Positions 21,301-33,160 are shown, numbered from the stretch's first letter. The stretch: 64,000 nucleotides of DNA from Rhodocollybia butyracea (GCA_015501585.1 JADNRY010000214.1:40671-104670), one strand, 5' to 3'. Notes: a model not told the origin generated them from the sequence alone. A program made the numbers and translations.

Positions 21301-23896
21301 CGGATAGTTCGGTCCATCCTGAGTGTGATTAACATTCTCTCGAGAAGGCCTGTTATCTAGCTTTCCAATGACACCACTTATGATAATCTCGAGCAACTGT
21401 GCTGAGTATGTACAAGTGATTCCCGATAGTCGGCTTTAACGGATAAGACCTCCCGTGTATGATTTCTAAGATCAAATGTTTCGATTTGCCAAGGCTATCC
21501 CGGCACGTAGCTTTCCGTAGGACCGCTAAGTATGTTTCTACCGTCCTCACGGTTACGACCGGTGCCGCGAATAGACCTCTACAGTTTCCCTCGGGATTGT
21601 TCTGGTCCATTGTTACGGACTGTAAAGTCCACATCTTAACATAGCTCATTGGGGGTCTTAGTGCGAGGGATGCCTTCCCTCATAATTCCTTCCCTCGAGT
21701 AACGCGTTGGCTTAGTACTTATCCCGCTTCGAGATGTCCTGTAGTTTAGAGAGTATGCACTCTTGGGTATAACTAGATTGACAATCTAGCGTTACATCTC
21801 CGGGCAGCCCAGGTATCCTCGCTAGCTTGGCTCTAGGCTATGCTTGTGGGCGTACCTTCACGGCTCGCTGAGTATTATTGTTAAGTTCTTTGCCTCGGCA
21901 ACAGCTATCATGCTCGGGCTCCGTATAACTCTCTTATTGCATTGTATAACACGTACAAAGTGTCAAAATGTACGGTTACACGCCTTAGGCCGATTTTAGG
22001 CCTAATAGCGATGAGCTTACTGATTGAGTGCCAGAAACGTTCACAACCCTCGCCATCCGAAAGACCAAATCCACGGCATTTCCGAGGATGATAGATACAT
22101 TGACATGCCCATCCATGTCCAAAAGCATGAAACACTGAGATAGCGAAAGCTAATCGAGGAAGGTGTTCCTTGAGGAAGCCCCACTTCACGCAGCTTCGTT
22201 CAAATTGGCAGCCAATATCATACAGTAGCCCAACAGTGTAAGCTGGAGGCAGATGCTGAAAGAGCTTGTCCACAAGCGCGTACGCGTAGTATTGCCGTTC
22301 CCCTGCTGTAGTCATGTTGGCAAGCCAGAGAATGCGGTCATGGCGACAGAGGAGACCCATGAGAGCCGTGGAATCAAAAAACTGGGTGCTTGCCTTTTCC
22401 CTATTTTCATCTGCTGCTGTGAAGCTATCGTTACACCCATCTAACACTGACCGGGGCACCTTCAGGCCATTCTCAAAGTCGTCTTCATCGTCCTCACTAT
22501 GCTTTCTTGGAGGACGCCGCTCAGGACGCGCCGCACTTACACGTTCCTTCCAGGCTTTGACTTCTTCAGGTGAGATAAAAACCGAATTCGGATGAGAAAA
22601 CTTGGGGTCTCAAACTTGTTTATTGTGTTTCTGTGTAAAACAAGCGTCGAGACAGACAATAACATCATTTCTAGGAAGCCACCTGAGCGATAGTAAAAAA
22701 AGAAAATATCTGATACTCACCCTTCATCGAACTTTGTCTTGCCTCCAAAGCACAGCGGGCAGCGACTACGGAGATAATCTGAAGGCCGGGTAAGTGGTGA
22801 ATCCTTCTCTTGCGCTCATTTGGACGGCCTAGGGTCTTCTTCATCTTCCACCTCCTCCATAGTTGGCATTGCTCGACCGGTTGGGGATGAAGGCGGGGAG
22901 GAATTATCACATTCAAGATTGGTTGCAGATTCCTGTGTATTGCCATTGTCGATGATGGTCTGTTGTGCGGACGATACGATGGAGTCAACATGGCTTGTAG
23001 TAAGTTGCTGTAAGGCGTTGTACCAGCGTAAGGTTGACTGAAAACATCGACGAAGTGGATCCTAAAGGCAATTTTTAGTTAAGCAAGATATCAAATTCTA
23101 CTGCGACGTACCTGTCCACGCAATTGATAACCTTGAGATCTGAGAAAGTCCTCGAGAGTGTGGCATATGGCGGTGTTGTTTGGGGCAAGACGCTGGTACA
23201 GCCGTGTCACAAAGTCAAGAAACCGCAACTCTACTGTGAGAGTGGGCTCTTTGGGAGTGTTACCGAACAGTCCATGATTGATGAGCTGCACCGCGGCTGG
23301 ACGGCATTGGCATACATGCAAATTGAGTTTTTGTAGTTCTATACATTGTCAGTACCATCTTGGAATAAGATCAAAGGAACCTCACTGGTAAATTGCACAA
23401 CGACAATTTCTAGCAGCCGCCCCCTTGCATTCATGCAAGTACATTGGTTATCGTCCTGGACCTCTATGTCCTGCGATAAATTCAGTGATCTCCGAAGATA
23501 GTCCATGTACGGTCTGACGAGCATCGGTAAGACCTCAGTCTCCCACCTCAATTGCTGCGCCAACCGTTTACGTGCGTGTGGTGTCTGGGGCAGTTGTGTG
23601 AATGGATCTGCAGGAATGGAAGTTTCATCCTCCTCGGTTCCTGAAGGAAGAGTAGAAACTTGTTCCAGGTCAACGTGGGGCCGTTACAAGAAACCAAACT
23701 GACCGACCGGAGTCGGAAAGTTTCGCTGGGAGAGGATTGCGCCATGGGCACCGTACAGAATGGGCTGAGCATTTCTTTTCGATGGTGATTTTGACCTCGG
23801 AGAATGTGGAAAAGCGTTGGACGCTGAAGGTGCTGATAAGGAAGGTGATGAAATGTCCTTGGAGAGCTGAGCTTTGGTTAGACGGAGACGTGCCAT
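18372..23896 (-). pseudogene. KDZ (Kyakuja-Dileera-Zisupton) transposase, multi-exon, inactivated
   Basis: DDE-type DNA transposase. The ATG at 23896 opens MARLRLTKAQLSKDISSPSL. Exons continue with a Cys-rich N-terminal region (CTCMNARGRLLE ... HVCQCRPAAVQL) and the conserved NHGLFGNTPKEPTLTVELRF. Then come CPLCFGG (about 22750), VCLDACFTQ (first catalytic Asp, about 22650), ADENREKASTQFFD and GLLYDIGCQFERSC (second Asp, about 22230). SDGEGCERFWHSISKLIA (catalytic Glu, about 22050) follows, and after the insertion LYTLDSQIQFADNESLRGYG (about 20080) and coiled-coil C-terminal exons to RRRDSLPLNRWN at 18372. It is disabled by in-frame TGAs at 22610-22612 and 22816-22818 and by a 1.84-kb insertion (20168-22006). 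Several short GT-AG introns remain recognisable. Confidence 0.9.
20168..22006. mobile_element. 1.84-kb insertion in the KDZ transposase, unclassified
   Basis: The KDZ frame is broken between SKLIA (ending at about 22007) and LKVCG (about 20155). Both breakpoints carry AGCGAT (20162-20167 and 22007-22012), a probable 6-bp target duplication. The insertion termini are ATTTGGG and the inverted ATTAGGC, a weak terminal match. The interior has no coding gene. It contains CCTAGGCAAACTCTGGC-type direct repeats at about 20496 and 20552, and an LTR-like pair of termini, TGTGACGCC (20576) and GCGTTACA (to 21796), whose flanks do not match each other. Confidence 0.7.
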
Positions 23897-24220
23897 AGTG
23901 GAGGAAGGGGATGGAGGACAAACAACTTTATTGTTAGGGAGGTAACCGACGGGATTTGAAAATGACAATGGTTTGTAAAAAGGACTAAATTGACACAACA
24001 ATGGCCACATAGTCTTATTTATTGTCTACCAAATTACAGCCTGTCTGACGCATCTAATCAATAAAAAGACATATCAACAGTAACGAAGAGGCTGTAGAAT
24101 CCTGCATGAGAGCTGTAGCAAGTGCGCGCAGATCCGTTAGACCGCGAAATGTTTGAGGCAAGAACGACACGCAGTGTGAGGGCACAAAGAACTCAGTCTC
24201 GAGTACAAGATTAACGTAGT

Positions 24221-24625
24221 GTGAGGGCACAAAGAACCCGAAAAAAAGGGGAGTCTGGAATCTGCGTGAAAAGGAACGAATTAGAACTGGAAGTCATTGG
24301 TAAGATCACCGCAACATACCTAATCCGTCCAGCCTATGTATTTAACATTGGAGAAGTTGCGAATTTGACGAGTTCACTGGTCGAGAGTTGCCTGTTAACG
24401 GGAATTGAACAAGGAGATGAAGCAGAACTTACGAATGCGATTATGGATGATCAGGCAACACAGAAGGGACGGAGAAGAAAGGAAAAGTGAGATAGCAACG
24501 CGTTGTCGCTGCAAGAGGATGCCACTGCGGAGAGAGAACGACGAGGACTCAAGGTCATTGTTGCATGGAAGAAAAGACGACGAGGACTCAAGGTCAACGT
24601 CGCATGGAAGAGAAGACGAGGACTC
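24221..24625 (+). repeat. Minisatellite array, left arm part 1 (GAGGACTCAAGGTC)
   Basis: Begins near a short direct repeat (GTGTGAGGGCACAAAGAAC at about 24173 and 24218). It contains GATGATCAGGCAACA, GTGAGATAGCAACG, GAGGATGCCACTGCGGAGAG and then tandem CGAGGACTCAAGGTC units. It is interrupted at 24625 by the R1 retrotransposon and resumes at 29297. The inverse arrangement is found at 32370-33160. Confidence 0.75.
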
Positions 24626-25469
24626 TGTCATGCCCTAGACATATACAGACTGCCGATGTTTCCCGCTTACTGTTACATAACCCGCTTCCGCCGCATTTCC
24701 GGTTCCGATACACTTCCACTTTGCTTCCGTTTTACTTTTTCCTTCACTATACACTTTCTATGATCCCGTCAATCCATTCTCCATCATTCTTACAATCATA
24801 CATATGCTTTATGCTCATCCCGCTGCTTCCGCTTATGTTCATCGTTGTCTTTCATCCCTTATACTTCTTTTGGCTATTCTTGTCTTTTCTACTCTCAGAT
24901 TATTACTTATCGCTACTCCGGTCCTCGAGTACCCTTTAAATAGTTCTGTACCATGTCAAGTACAGTAGATTGGAAATATTGCTTAACCCCTTGACTCGTG
25001 TGCTCTTGTGTGTTCCGGTTTCTCGCTTTATCTGTTTCTTTAACTCTGTTTCTTCACTCCATTGTTTTCACAACCTCTGCAATTTACTATCATCTATTTG
25101 GTTCCGCTCTGTTTGCGCCGCATCAGGTCAGCTACCGCTTGACCTTCTGCTTCCGCTCATATCGCTATCAAAGCCGCTTGCACTTAGTGGGTCCTACCCT
25201 TCGAGTCGGAAACTCATCTACTCTTAGGCTTACTCGCCGAGTTCATTCTATCGCCAGTACGGACCTTCCGTCCCTACATTAGTCCCTTGGACAATCCCAA
25301 CACGAGTCTTACATCCCATAGGCACTTCGGAACCGTTCTACACTCACATCCTTTCACATCTCAAACCAACTTTCCCAGTTCGGCTGAACAACAGAAGTAC
25401 GGAGCGTATCCGCACTTTGGTTTCCAGGTTCGTAACCCGCGCTCAAAGGATTCCGCCTAGATCCTTACA
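24626..25469 (+). repeat. 5' LTR of R1 (844 bp)
   Basis: TGTCATGCCC ... GATCCTTACA. A likely promoter/TATA-type segment CCCTTTAAATAG lies at about 24930 (TTTATATAG in the older solo copy at 1370-2213). Open frames of 85-124 codons inside the LTR recur in every copy but carry no recognisable domain. Confidence 0.95.
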
Positions 25470-25529
25470 TTATTTCCAATCTCACCCCCGACTACGGATT
25501 GTTGGGAGCGAGATAGGATACGTGAAAGG

Positions 25530-28269
25530 ATGAGGAGTGTCATGGTTTACTATGACGATGAACCCATCGACAGTAGGTTGCTTCCGCAGTCCCGCCCGAC
25601 TTCGCGGATTCCGCCATCACCAGCTACAACTATGGATTTATGGTTACAGGGCCCGCCACGCATCCCTTATGAGTCGAAACCTAGGAGGTTGATACCACCT
25701 GCTTTGGGTCTTGACAGCGCAGCAAACAATTCACAGAGTGTGCCCATGCACTCCGTCTATTCTGGTTCCATAGGTAATACACACGGAAACTCTTGGGAGA
25801 CCTCGCCTCTTAGTGCTGGTAGGCTCCCAGGTACAGTCACTTCACTCCCTTCACCTCAGATGTCCGCCTTCAGCTTGGGGAATAGTCCTCCAATGATGTC
25901 ATCACAATCCAAACCTGTTTTCGATCCCGACTTGGATGATGCCAAATACATCCAGCCACCTCAGGAAGCCGCCTGGGTACCCATTCCATCCCTTTACATG
26001 TCGCATAATACCGCTCAGCCATCCCAGATACCCGCTGTACATTTTGAAGATGGTAAAGTAGGTATGGGGGGGAAACGGTATGCACCGACATTGGGACTCA
26101 ATTCGGGACTCCAGGGACCCGCTTGGACGCCCATATCGGTTGCTTATGCATCAGGTAGTGTCACCTGGACTCCGCAGGGTTCCGCTCCAAATTTGGGGAA
26201 GGATCAACTTGGTACAGGGGGGAGACGTGACTACTCAACCTATGGATATGACCCTGGACCTCCCGGATCCGCCAGAACGTCCAAATCATCTCTGTATGTG
26301 CCGCATTATGTTGCGCAAACTCCCCAGTCATTTGCCGCAGGTTCAGGAAATAGTGAAGTGGGTATGGGGGAGATACACAATGCATTTATTTCTGGACTCA
26401 ACCCGTCACCTCAGGGACCCGCTATAGGGCCAAACCCATTCGCCTATGCACCAGGTAGCGTCGTAGGGCCTCCCCAGGAACCCGCCGGAAGTATTAGGAA
26501 TAACGGTATTGGTACTAGGGGGATACAGGAATATTTTGCATCCCAATACAACCAGGGATCTCAGGAACCCGCCAGGGCGTCCAATCTAGCTCCTTATGTG
26601 CCGCATTATGTCGCGCAAACTCCCCAGACTTTTGCTGCAGGTTCTGGGGGAGATCCAGGATGCATTTACCTCTGGGCTTACCCCGGGACTTCTGGGATCC
26701 GCTGTGGGGCCCAAACAATTCGCTTATGCATCGGGTAACGTCGTAAGGCCTCCCCAGCAACCCGCTGGTAGTATTGGGAATATTGGAACAGGTAGGGGGC
26801 AGGTACTGGTACACCCAGGGACGGAAATTTTTGCAACACCTCCGGGACTCGGCGGGAGCTCAAATAAACCTCCTTACGCTTCGAACAACGTCTCTCGACC
26901 ATCCCGACGTTCCGCATTGAGCTCAAGGGATAATGGACCCAGTAGGGGGCAGATACAGGCAGAATTAGAGACGGAAAGGATCCGGGGACCTCAGGCCACC
27001 ACTAATGGCCCCAAGCGAGCCCATTTCACTCCAAAGGATAATAGTATAAGCCGCATTGATTCCGCTTCAAAGGTGACCCCCAATCGACCCACTACTGTAC
27101 CACCCACCCATCCCCCTACCCCATATCCAACTTCTTTGCCCAGGGAAACTCCGAATTTGTGTCCGAACCCAATCAGACATACTACCCAACATATTCGGCG
27201 ACAGGACGCATGTGGTAGCACTCCTGTAGGAGCTCCCAGGAGACCCAGCGGGATAGCAGGGGGACAAAATACTGGTTTGGCTATGGAAACTTCCGGGCCA
27301 TTGACGGATGACTTAGGTGATGGAAATGGCTTCGGAAATGCAGGATCTCGACGCGACGGGTATCCCGACCCACCAGGACCATCCCATCCCCATCCAACTT
27401 TTGCACCACCACTTGGCCAACCTGGAGCGGCATATATATTCTACCCACCAAATGACTGGATTCCCTTTGCGATTCAGCAGCGGAACTTAATGGGAGGTAA
27501 TTGGAACTCAATTAACACAGATACCTCAGCTGCAGATGACCGCCGATTCCGACTTTTATTGGAGTCAAAACTCGACACGGCGGAACCAGAGTACTTTACG
27601 GGGGAGTCTAAAGATGCTTGGCTGCCATGGATCTCATCCTTGAAAAGGATCTTCAAGGCAAAGCCAACAATCTACGAGGTTCCGCAGAGTCGTGTTGCAT
27701 ATGCTTGCTCCTTTTTACAAGGTAGCGCCAGTTCTCATTATGACAATCTGGTACAGATGGAGCAATCCCGAGGAGAGGATGTTTCCGCACTACACGAGTG
27801 GAATTCATTCATACAGGAGTTCCAGGTTCGGTTTGGAATATTTAATCCGACTATAGATGCTCAGTCACAGTTGGATGACATCCACCAGGAGGAGGGAGAA
27901 GATTTCGCAGCGTTTATAATTCGGTTTGAGGAACTTGCATTCCGAACTGAATATAATGAACCTGCACTGATCAATCGACTTCGGAAGGCGGTAGTACCAT
28001 GGTTAGATCTTAATATTTCAGCGCAACCCGGCCGCCCTCAGACACTCTCGGAATGGACACGCCGCTACCAGGACTTGGATGCAGCATGGAATCAGCAGAT
28101 TAGGAGTCGGATGAATGTATCCAATGACTTGGAGCCACCCTTAGATTCCGAAAATGACTTCCAACTTGACTATGTCAATCCGCCAATATCATCAATGGAT
28201 GATTTTGCTAACGGAGAAGTTGATCTCACACCACAGGATGATGTGCAAATTTCCTGGGACCCGGGATAA
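25530..28269 (+). pseudogene. R1 Gag-like protein with an internal frameshift
   Basis: The ATG at 25530 opens MRSVMVYYDDEPIDSRLLPQ. About three tandem repeats of about 100 residues follow (YVPHYVAQTPQSFAAGSG ... AFISGLNP ... PFAYAPGSVVGPPQEPAGS). In a later unit about 19 nt are missing next to GCAGGTTCTGG (about 26650), shifting the frame; the protein continues in the frame open to 28269. The C-terminal half holds a Retrotrans_gag-type capsid domain (AEPEYFTGESKDAWLPWISS ... ACSFLQGSASSHYDNL ... DIHQEEGEDFAAFIIRFEEL) ending SWDPG. There is no zinc knuckle. The frameshift disables this copy unless bypassed. Confidence 0.8.
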
Positions 28270-28452
28270 CACCCGCCGTTGAGTACTTCATCTATTTGTC
28301 TATTTTTTCTGTTCAACTTTTGGTTCCGACAAATTTTATCTTTTCCGTTGGTGCCTGCCATCTATGTTCTTAAATGTTTTATTTATGTTTTCAACTACTT
28401 ACATGCTGGGCCTAGCGTCTCCTTGCGGGCTCGGAGCTTGAAGGGGGGGTAA

Positions 28453-29296
28453 TGTCATGCCCTAGGCATATACAGACTGCCGATGTTTCCCGCTTACTGT
28501 TACATAACCCGCTTCCGCCGCATTTCCGGTTCCGATACACTTCCACTTTGCTTCCGTTTTACTTTTTCCTTCACTATACACTTTCTATGATCCCGTCAAT
28601 CCATTCTCCATCATTCTTACAATCATACATATGCTTTATGCTCATCCCGCTGCTTCCGCTTATGTTCATCGTTGTCTTTCATCCCTTATACTTCTTTTGG
28701 CTATTCTTGTCTTTTCTACTCTCAGATTATTACTTATCGCTACTCCGGTCCTCGAGTACCCTTTAAATAGTTCTGTACCATGTCAAGTACAGTAGATTGG
28801 AAATATTGCTTAACCCCTTGACTCGTGTGCTCTTGTGTGTTCCGGTTTCTCGCTTTATCTGTTTCTTTAACTCTGTTTCTTCACTCCATTGTTTTCACAA
28901 CCTCTGCAATTTACTATCATCTATTTGGTTCCGCTCTGTTTGCGCCGCATCAGGTCAGCTACCGCTTGACCTTCTGCTTCCGCTCATATCGCTATCAAAG
29001 CCGCTTGCACTTAGTGGGTCCTACCCTTCGAGTCGGAAACTCATCTACTCTTAGGCTTACTCGCCGAGTTCATTCTATCGCCAGTACGGACCTTCCGTCC
29101 CTACATTAGTCCCTTGGACAATCCCAACACGAGTCTTACATCCCATAGGCACTTCGGAACCGTTCTACACTCACATCCTTTCACATCTCAAACCAACTTT
29201 CCCAGTTCGGCTGAACAACAGAAGTACGGAGCGTATCCGCACTTTGGTTTCCAGGTTCGTAACCCGCGCTCAAAGGATTCCGCCTAGATCCTTACA
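28453..29296 (+). repeat. 3' LTR of R1 (844 bp)
   Basis: Almost identical to 24626-25469, with G instead of A at 28466. It is followed directly by the second GACTC. Confidence 0.95.
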
Positions 29297-29690
29297 GACT
29301 CAAGGTCAATGCCGCAAAGATAAGACAACAAGGACTCAAGGTCGTCATTGCTGGTGGATGATCAGGCAACATGGAAGAGATGAAGAAGAAAGGAAAAGTG
29401 AGATAGCAATGTGTCGTCGCTAGAGGATGCCACTGCGGAGAGAGAACGACGAGGACTCAAGGTCGTCGTCGCACAAAGGGAAGATGACGAGGACTCAAGG
29501 TCGACGTCGCATGGAAGAGAAGATGAGGACTCAAGGTCGACGCCGCGAAGATAAGACAACGAGGACACAAGGTTGTCGCCATCAATGATGAGGGGAAGAA
29601 AGAAGAATGCCGGGCGCTTACGACTTGTAAAAATTTTAAGGTTGTGGGGGCCTGTGCACAGACCATCTACGGGCGCTTGCATTTTTATAT
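29297..29690 (+). repeat. Minisatellite array, left arm part 2, with unique inner end
   Basis: Tandem GAGGACTCAAGGTCG units separated by CGTCGCATGGAAGAGAAGA-type spacers lead to an inner edge at about 29605-29684 (CGGGCGCTTACGACTTG ... CAGACCATCTACGGGCGC). This edge is the near-exact inverse of 32405-32490. Arm and counterpart together look like long inverted repeats around the gene at 29.9-32.2 kb. Confidence 0.8.
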
Positions 29691-29929
29691 CATTTTAAAT
29701 TGTCCAAAAAATAAAGTGCGATTGTCCATCAGTGATTACATATGTTTAGTAGATACAGAGAGGTGCAAGATACAAAATATACAAAATAGAACAACGAAAG
29801 CATTATCTGAGCGCAAGAAAGCAAGTTACAATGTAAAAACAAGTCCGATGTACATGAGTGACGATGAAAACAAGGCATTAATCGATGGAGGGAACAGCGA
29901 GGGAGGGAAGCGTGGGGGCTGTCTGAAAA

Positions 29930-32160
29930 AGTCGGAGAATACCCATATATACCGATGGGCGACAAGATACTCTGCGCGATTGACCTCCGCAAGACTTGGC
30001 TGTTTTCCCGGGGCCAGACACTGCACCGCCGCTTCCAATCCGGAGGTATTACATTGTACGGAGAACGCCATCCTCGGATGATACGATACAGGTTGTATGA
30101 GCCTGCTTGGCGTTCCGTCAAATCTGACGAACCAAAGCCCATCCTCACAGAACTGAATCCCTCGATACCACCCAACTTCTCCCTGCGCGTGCAACCCTCC
30201 GAGGGCGCCAGATCGTCAACCTCTCCTTCAACCTCTCCATCTTCCATCTCTCCATCTACAAGCATACCGGACATCGAGCAATTGTTGTCATATAGATAGA
30301 AATCAGCTATGAGCATGTCGGACTTGAAGTTGTTGCAAACGAGATTATTGAGGATGGAGGTGTAGACTTCGTTTGGAATGGTATCTGGATATTCCTCTCC
30401 TTTCCATTTAGGAACAAGCTCATGTAACTTTGTAAAATCTATTTGCTAAAATGAACTGTCAATACAAGTATGCATGATATACATGATATACCTGAAAACA
30501 TACCGGCGTAGTGACCCGTGCTCTGACTGTCAAAGTCAGGCTCGATAATTCATCGAGAAGTTTCTGCTTTGCGGCCGCCTTCTTCGTTCCCTCCGTTGAT
30601 CCGAGAGTTTCAAGGCCCAAAATATTTCGCCATTCATTGTTTGACAGTCCAGCGCGAGCAGGGCCCAAGAATCCAACGCGATAGGCCAGCAAGGTTGCAA
30701 GCTTCATGTACATGACAAAAAAACCACGCCGAGTTTTTTCGTTAGTGAGATTGGCCAATAGCGCAGCTTCTGGCATTACATATCCACGAGCAACACCTTG
30801 TGGCGGCTTCTGGCTAAAGTTAAAGCTAGACCCAATCTCCCGACTTGCTTTGACCCAATTCTCCACCAGGGGCGGCATCAACGGCGACGCCGAAGCCTCG
30901 AACTTGTTCCTACCAGGCCGTGGAGTCACTGCGGGATCTATATTCCGGTTCATGAATAAATCAGCAGATAAAAAAAATACAATGTTCCACTTACAAGGCT
31001 TTTTGTGGAGTTTGTCAGAACGTGATGTACGGACAGGTCCAGGTCCCGAAGAAGACGTATTCGAAGAGCAAGGAGTAACAGCAGACAAAGAGGATGCAGT
31101 TGAAGAACGGGTAGTGACCGGAGGCTGAGGGAGGAGATGGCTCCGGATCGTCGAATACAGAAACGGGGAAGGCAATGCTCCTGTCGTGCTTGGACATTGC
31201 GACATAGTAATCTAACGTTTTGATAGAGCCATCCCAAATTACAGGATGGGGCGGAGTTTTGTCTTCAAAAGAAGTAAACTTCTCGATTACACTGCGCAAG
31301 AGAGGTAAAGGATTTTCGTCGGAGTGCCAAGTCACAACATGTATGTCAGGTGTAACGGGCAGTCTCCGCGCATACCATATCAGAATGCCAGCCTAGGAAT
31401 CATAGTAAATCAGCAGAACAAAGCGCCGCAAAAAAATACTTACACGGAAGCTGTGCTCAGCGAGGTCACTCTTATCCGTTATTCCTCCAACAACTGAATG
31501 CGTCTTATTTGATCTCCAGCTCTGGGCCTCTCCCCAAGTTGGTTTTACACGAAGCATCCAGGTGATATACGCGTCGAGCTCAAGTATGTTACGCTGGCAA
31601 ACACACGAGCACATCACCGCTTCCATAAATGGCACTACGGCAGTTGATAGATGTGCTAGTAGAAAACGTATCCGACCGCAGTAATCTTTGAATTTTGTGT
31701 CTGAGCGAAGAGACGGGGGGGATGTTTCGGACAAGGAAGAAGGCCGAACATCATTGACGGAGTTGTAGAGCTGGAGGTACGCCCTTTCCAATGCCTCAAC
31801 AAACTCTTTTTGGAGTCGGCCAATGGGGAGTTTAGCCAGTTTAAAGCCATCCATCGGCTCAAACTCATCTTCCTCCGGTCGGTGCCAGAGAATGTGGAAG
31901 GGCGGCTCGGTGTCGGGTTGTTGTATCAACGAGAGGTATATCACCCTAGCGTCGAGGAACTGTGGCATAAGAATTGGATCGTGTTCGCCGTAATGGTAGT
32001 TTTGCCGTAGATGAACTTGCTGGTGGCCCCAAATTGCGTCAGGAAGATAGCGGCTGTTGGGGAAGTAATGAAAATCTTGTTGTCGGGATACACGCGACCT
32101 ATGAGTCCGTGGTATGATTTGAGAATCGGTGTGCTCTGCTATACGTCAGTTCACGAAAAA
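29930..32160 (-). pseudogene. Uncharacterized multi-exon gene between inverted minisatellite arms
   Basis: The minus-strand exon chain starts near 32150 with STPILKSYHGLIGRVYPDNK. It continues FLDARVIYLSLIQQPDTEPP (31955), RRLPVTPDIHVVTWHSDENP (about 31350), PTPRPGRNKFEASAS-type sequence at 30930 and RGYVMPEAALLANLTNEKTR (about 30790). It ends with KLHELVPKWKGEEYPDTIPN (about 30420) and DMLIADFYLYDNN (about 30315), fading near 29950. Intron-like GT-AG gaps separate exons. The layout (RNKF..., MPEAALLA..., a C-terminal D...ADFYLYD block) is reminiscent of the multicopy family seen at 1-4135. No catalytic motif is recognised and function is unknown. Frame changes at about 31.1 kb make an intact product doubtful. 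Confidence 0.45.
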
Positions 32161-32369
32161 TTGAACACGAAAAAATGAATACAGCATACATACCATCACG
32201 TATGATAAAACTAGGCACGTTTGACTATCCTGAAAGCAGAGTGTTGAACACAGGGTCAAACACACGATTTATTCTTCGACACAAGGCCGGAAGAACAGAC
32301 AGAATCAGTCACACAAGGAGAGTGATTACAATGGCAAGTTATTTGCCGCAAGGACGGAATAACGGTGGG

Positions 32370-33160
32370 AGGAGGAGACGTATGAGAGCTAAGCGCCCAC
32401 ATTTTTTTCTTACGAGTTGTAGGCGCCCGTAGATGGTCTGTGCACAGGCGCCCACAACCGTAAAATTTTTACAAGTCGTAAGCGCCCGGCATTCTTCTTC
32501 CTGTCTTCCCCTCATCATTGATGGTGACGACAACCTTGTGTCCTCGTTGTCTTATTTTCGCAGCGTTGACCTTGAGTCCTCGTCTTCTCTTCCATGCGAC
32601 GTTGACCTTGAGTCCTTGTCATCTTCCCTTTGTGCAACGATGACCTTGAGTCCTCGTTGTTCTCTCTCCGCAGTGGCATCCTCTAGCGAAAATGTGTTGC
32701 TATCTCACTTTTCCTTTCTTCTCCGTCTCTTCCATGTTGCCTGATCATCCACCAGCGACGACGACCTTGAGTCCTTGTTGTCTTATCTTTGCGGCGTCGA
32801 CCTTGAGTCCTCGTCTTCTCTTCCATGTGACATTGACCTTGAGTCCTTGTGGTCTTCTCTTTATGCGACGACAACCTTGAGTCCTCGTTGTTCTCTCTCC
32901 GCAGTGGCACCCTCTTGCAGCAACGACGCGTTGCTCTCTCACTTTTTCTTTTCTTCTCCGTCTCTTCCGTGTTGCCTGATCATCCACCAGCGACGACGCC
33001 CTTGAGTCCTTGTCTTCTGCTCTTCCATGCAACGACGACCTTGACATCTTCTCTCCCAGGCAGTAGCACCATGCGTAGCTATTGTTTATTCTCTTATCTC
33101 TTGGCCTTGCATCACCACTGTGGCTTGTTCTTTAACCGTGTTGGTCCTCTCTTGCAGCCA
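32370..33160 (-). repeat. Minisatellite array, right inverted arm
   Basis: The inner edge 32405-32490 is the inverse of 29605-29684. Tandem GACCTTGAGTCCTCG units with TCTTCTCTTCCATGCGACG spacers follow, with two copies of the block CTCCGCAGTGGCAyCCTCT ... GCCTGATCATCCACCAG (at about 32670-32755 and 32900-32990). Open frames through it come from the repeat. Confidence 0.8.

Larger units (their letters stand above)
24626..29296 (+). mobile_element. Complete R1 LTR retrotransposon, Gag-only (4671 bp)
   Basis: Direct 844-bp LTRs (24626-25469 and 28453-29296) enclose a 2983-bp interior. The exact 5-bp duplication GACTC flanks it (24621-24625 and 29297-29301), placing the insertion inside a GAGGACTCAAGG minisatellite unit. 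A polypurine tract, GAAGGGGGGG, precedes the 3' LTR. The interior encodes only a Gag-like protein; no protease, RT, RNase H or integrase motif is present in any frame. By eye I found a single LTR-LTR difference (A/G at 24639 versus 28466), implying recent insertion. Solo LTRs of the family sit at 1370-2213 and 46011-46854. Confidence 0.96.

Noticed and set aside
20576..21796. TGTGACGCC ... GCGTTACA as a solo LTR
   Set aside because: Flanking 5-mers (GCTGC and TCTCC) do not match, and the unit lies inside a larger insertion with its own flanking repeat.
24221..33160. Regularly spaced repeats considered as a CRISPR array
   Set aside because: Spacers are themselves repeats, the units are diverged minisatellite and the host is a fungus.
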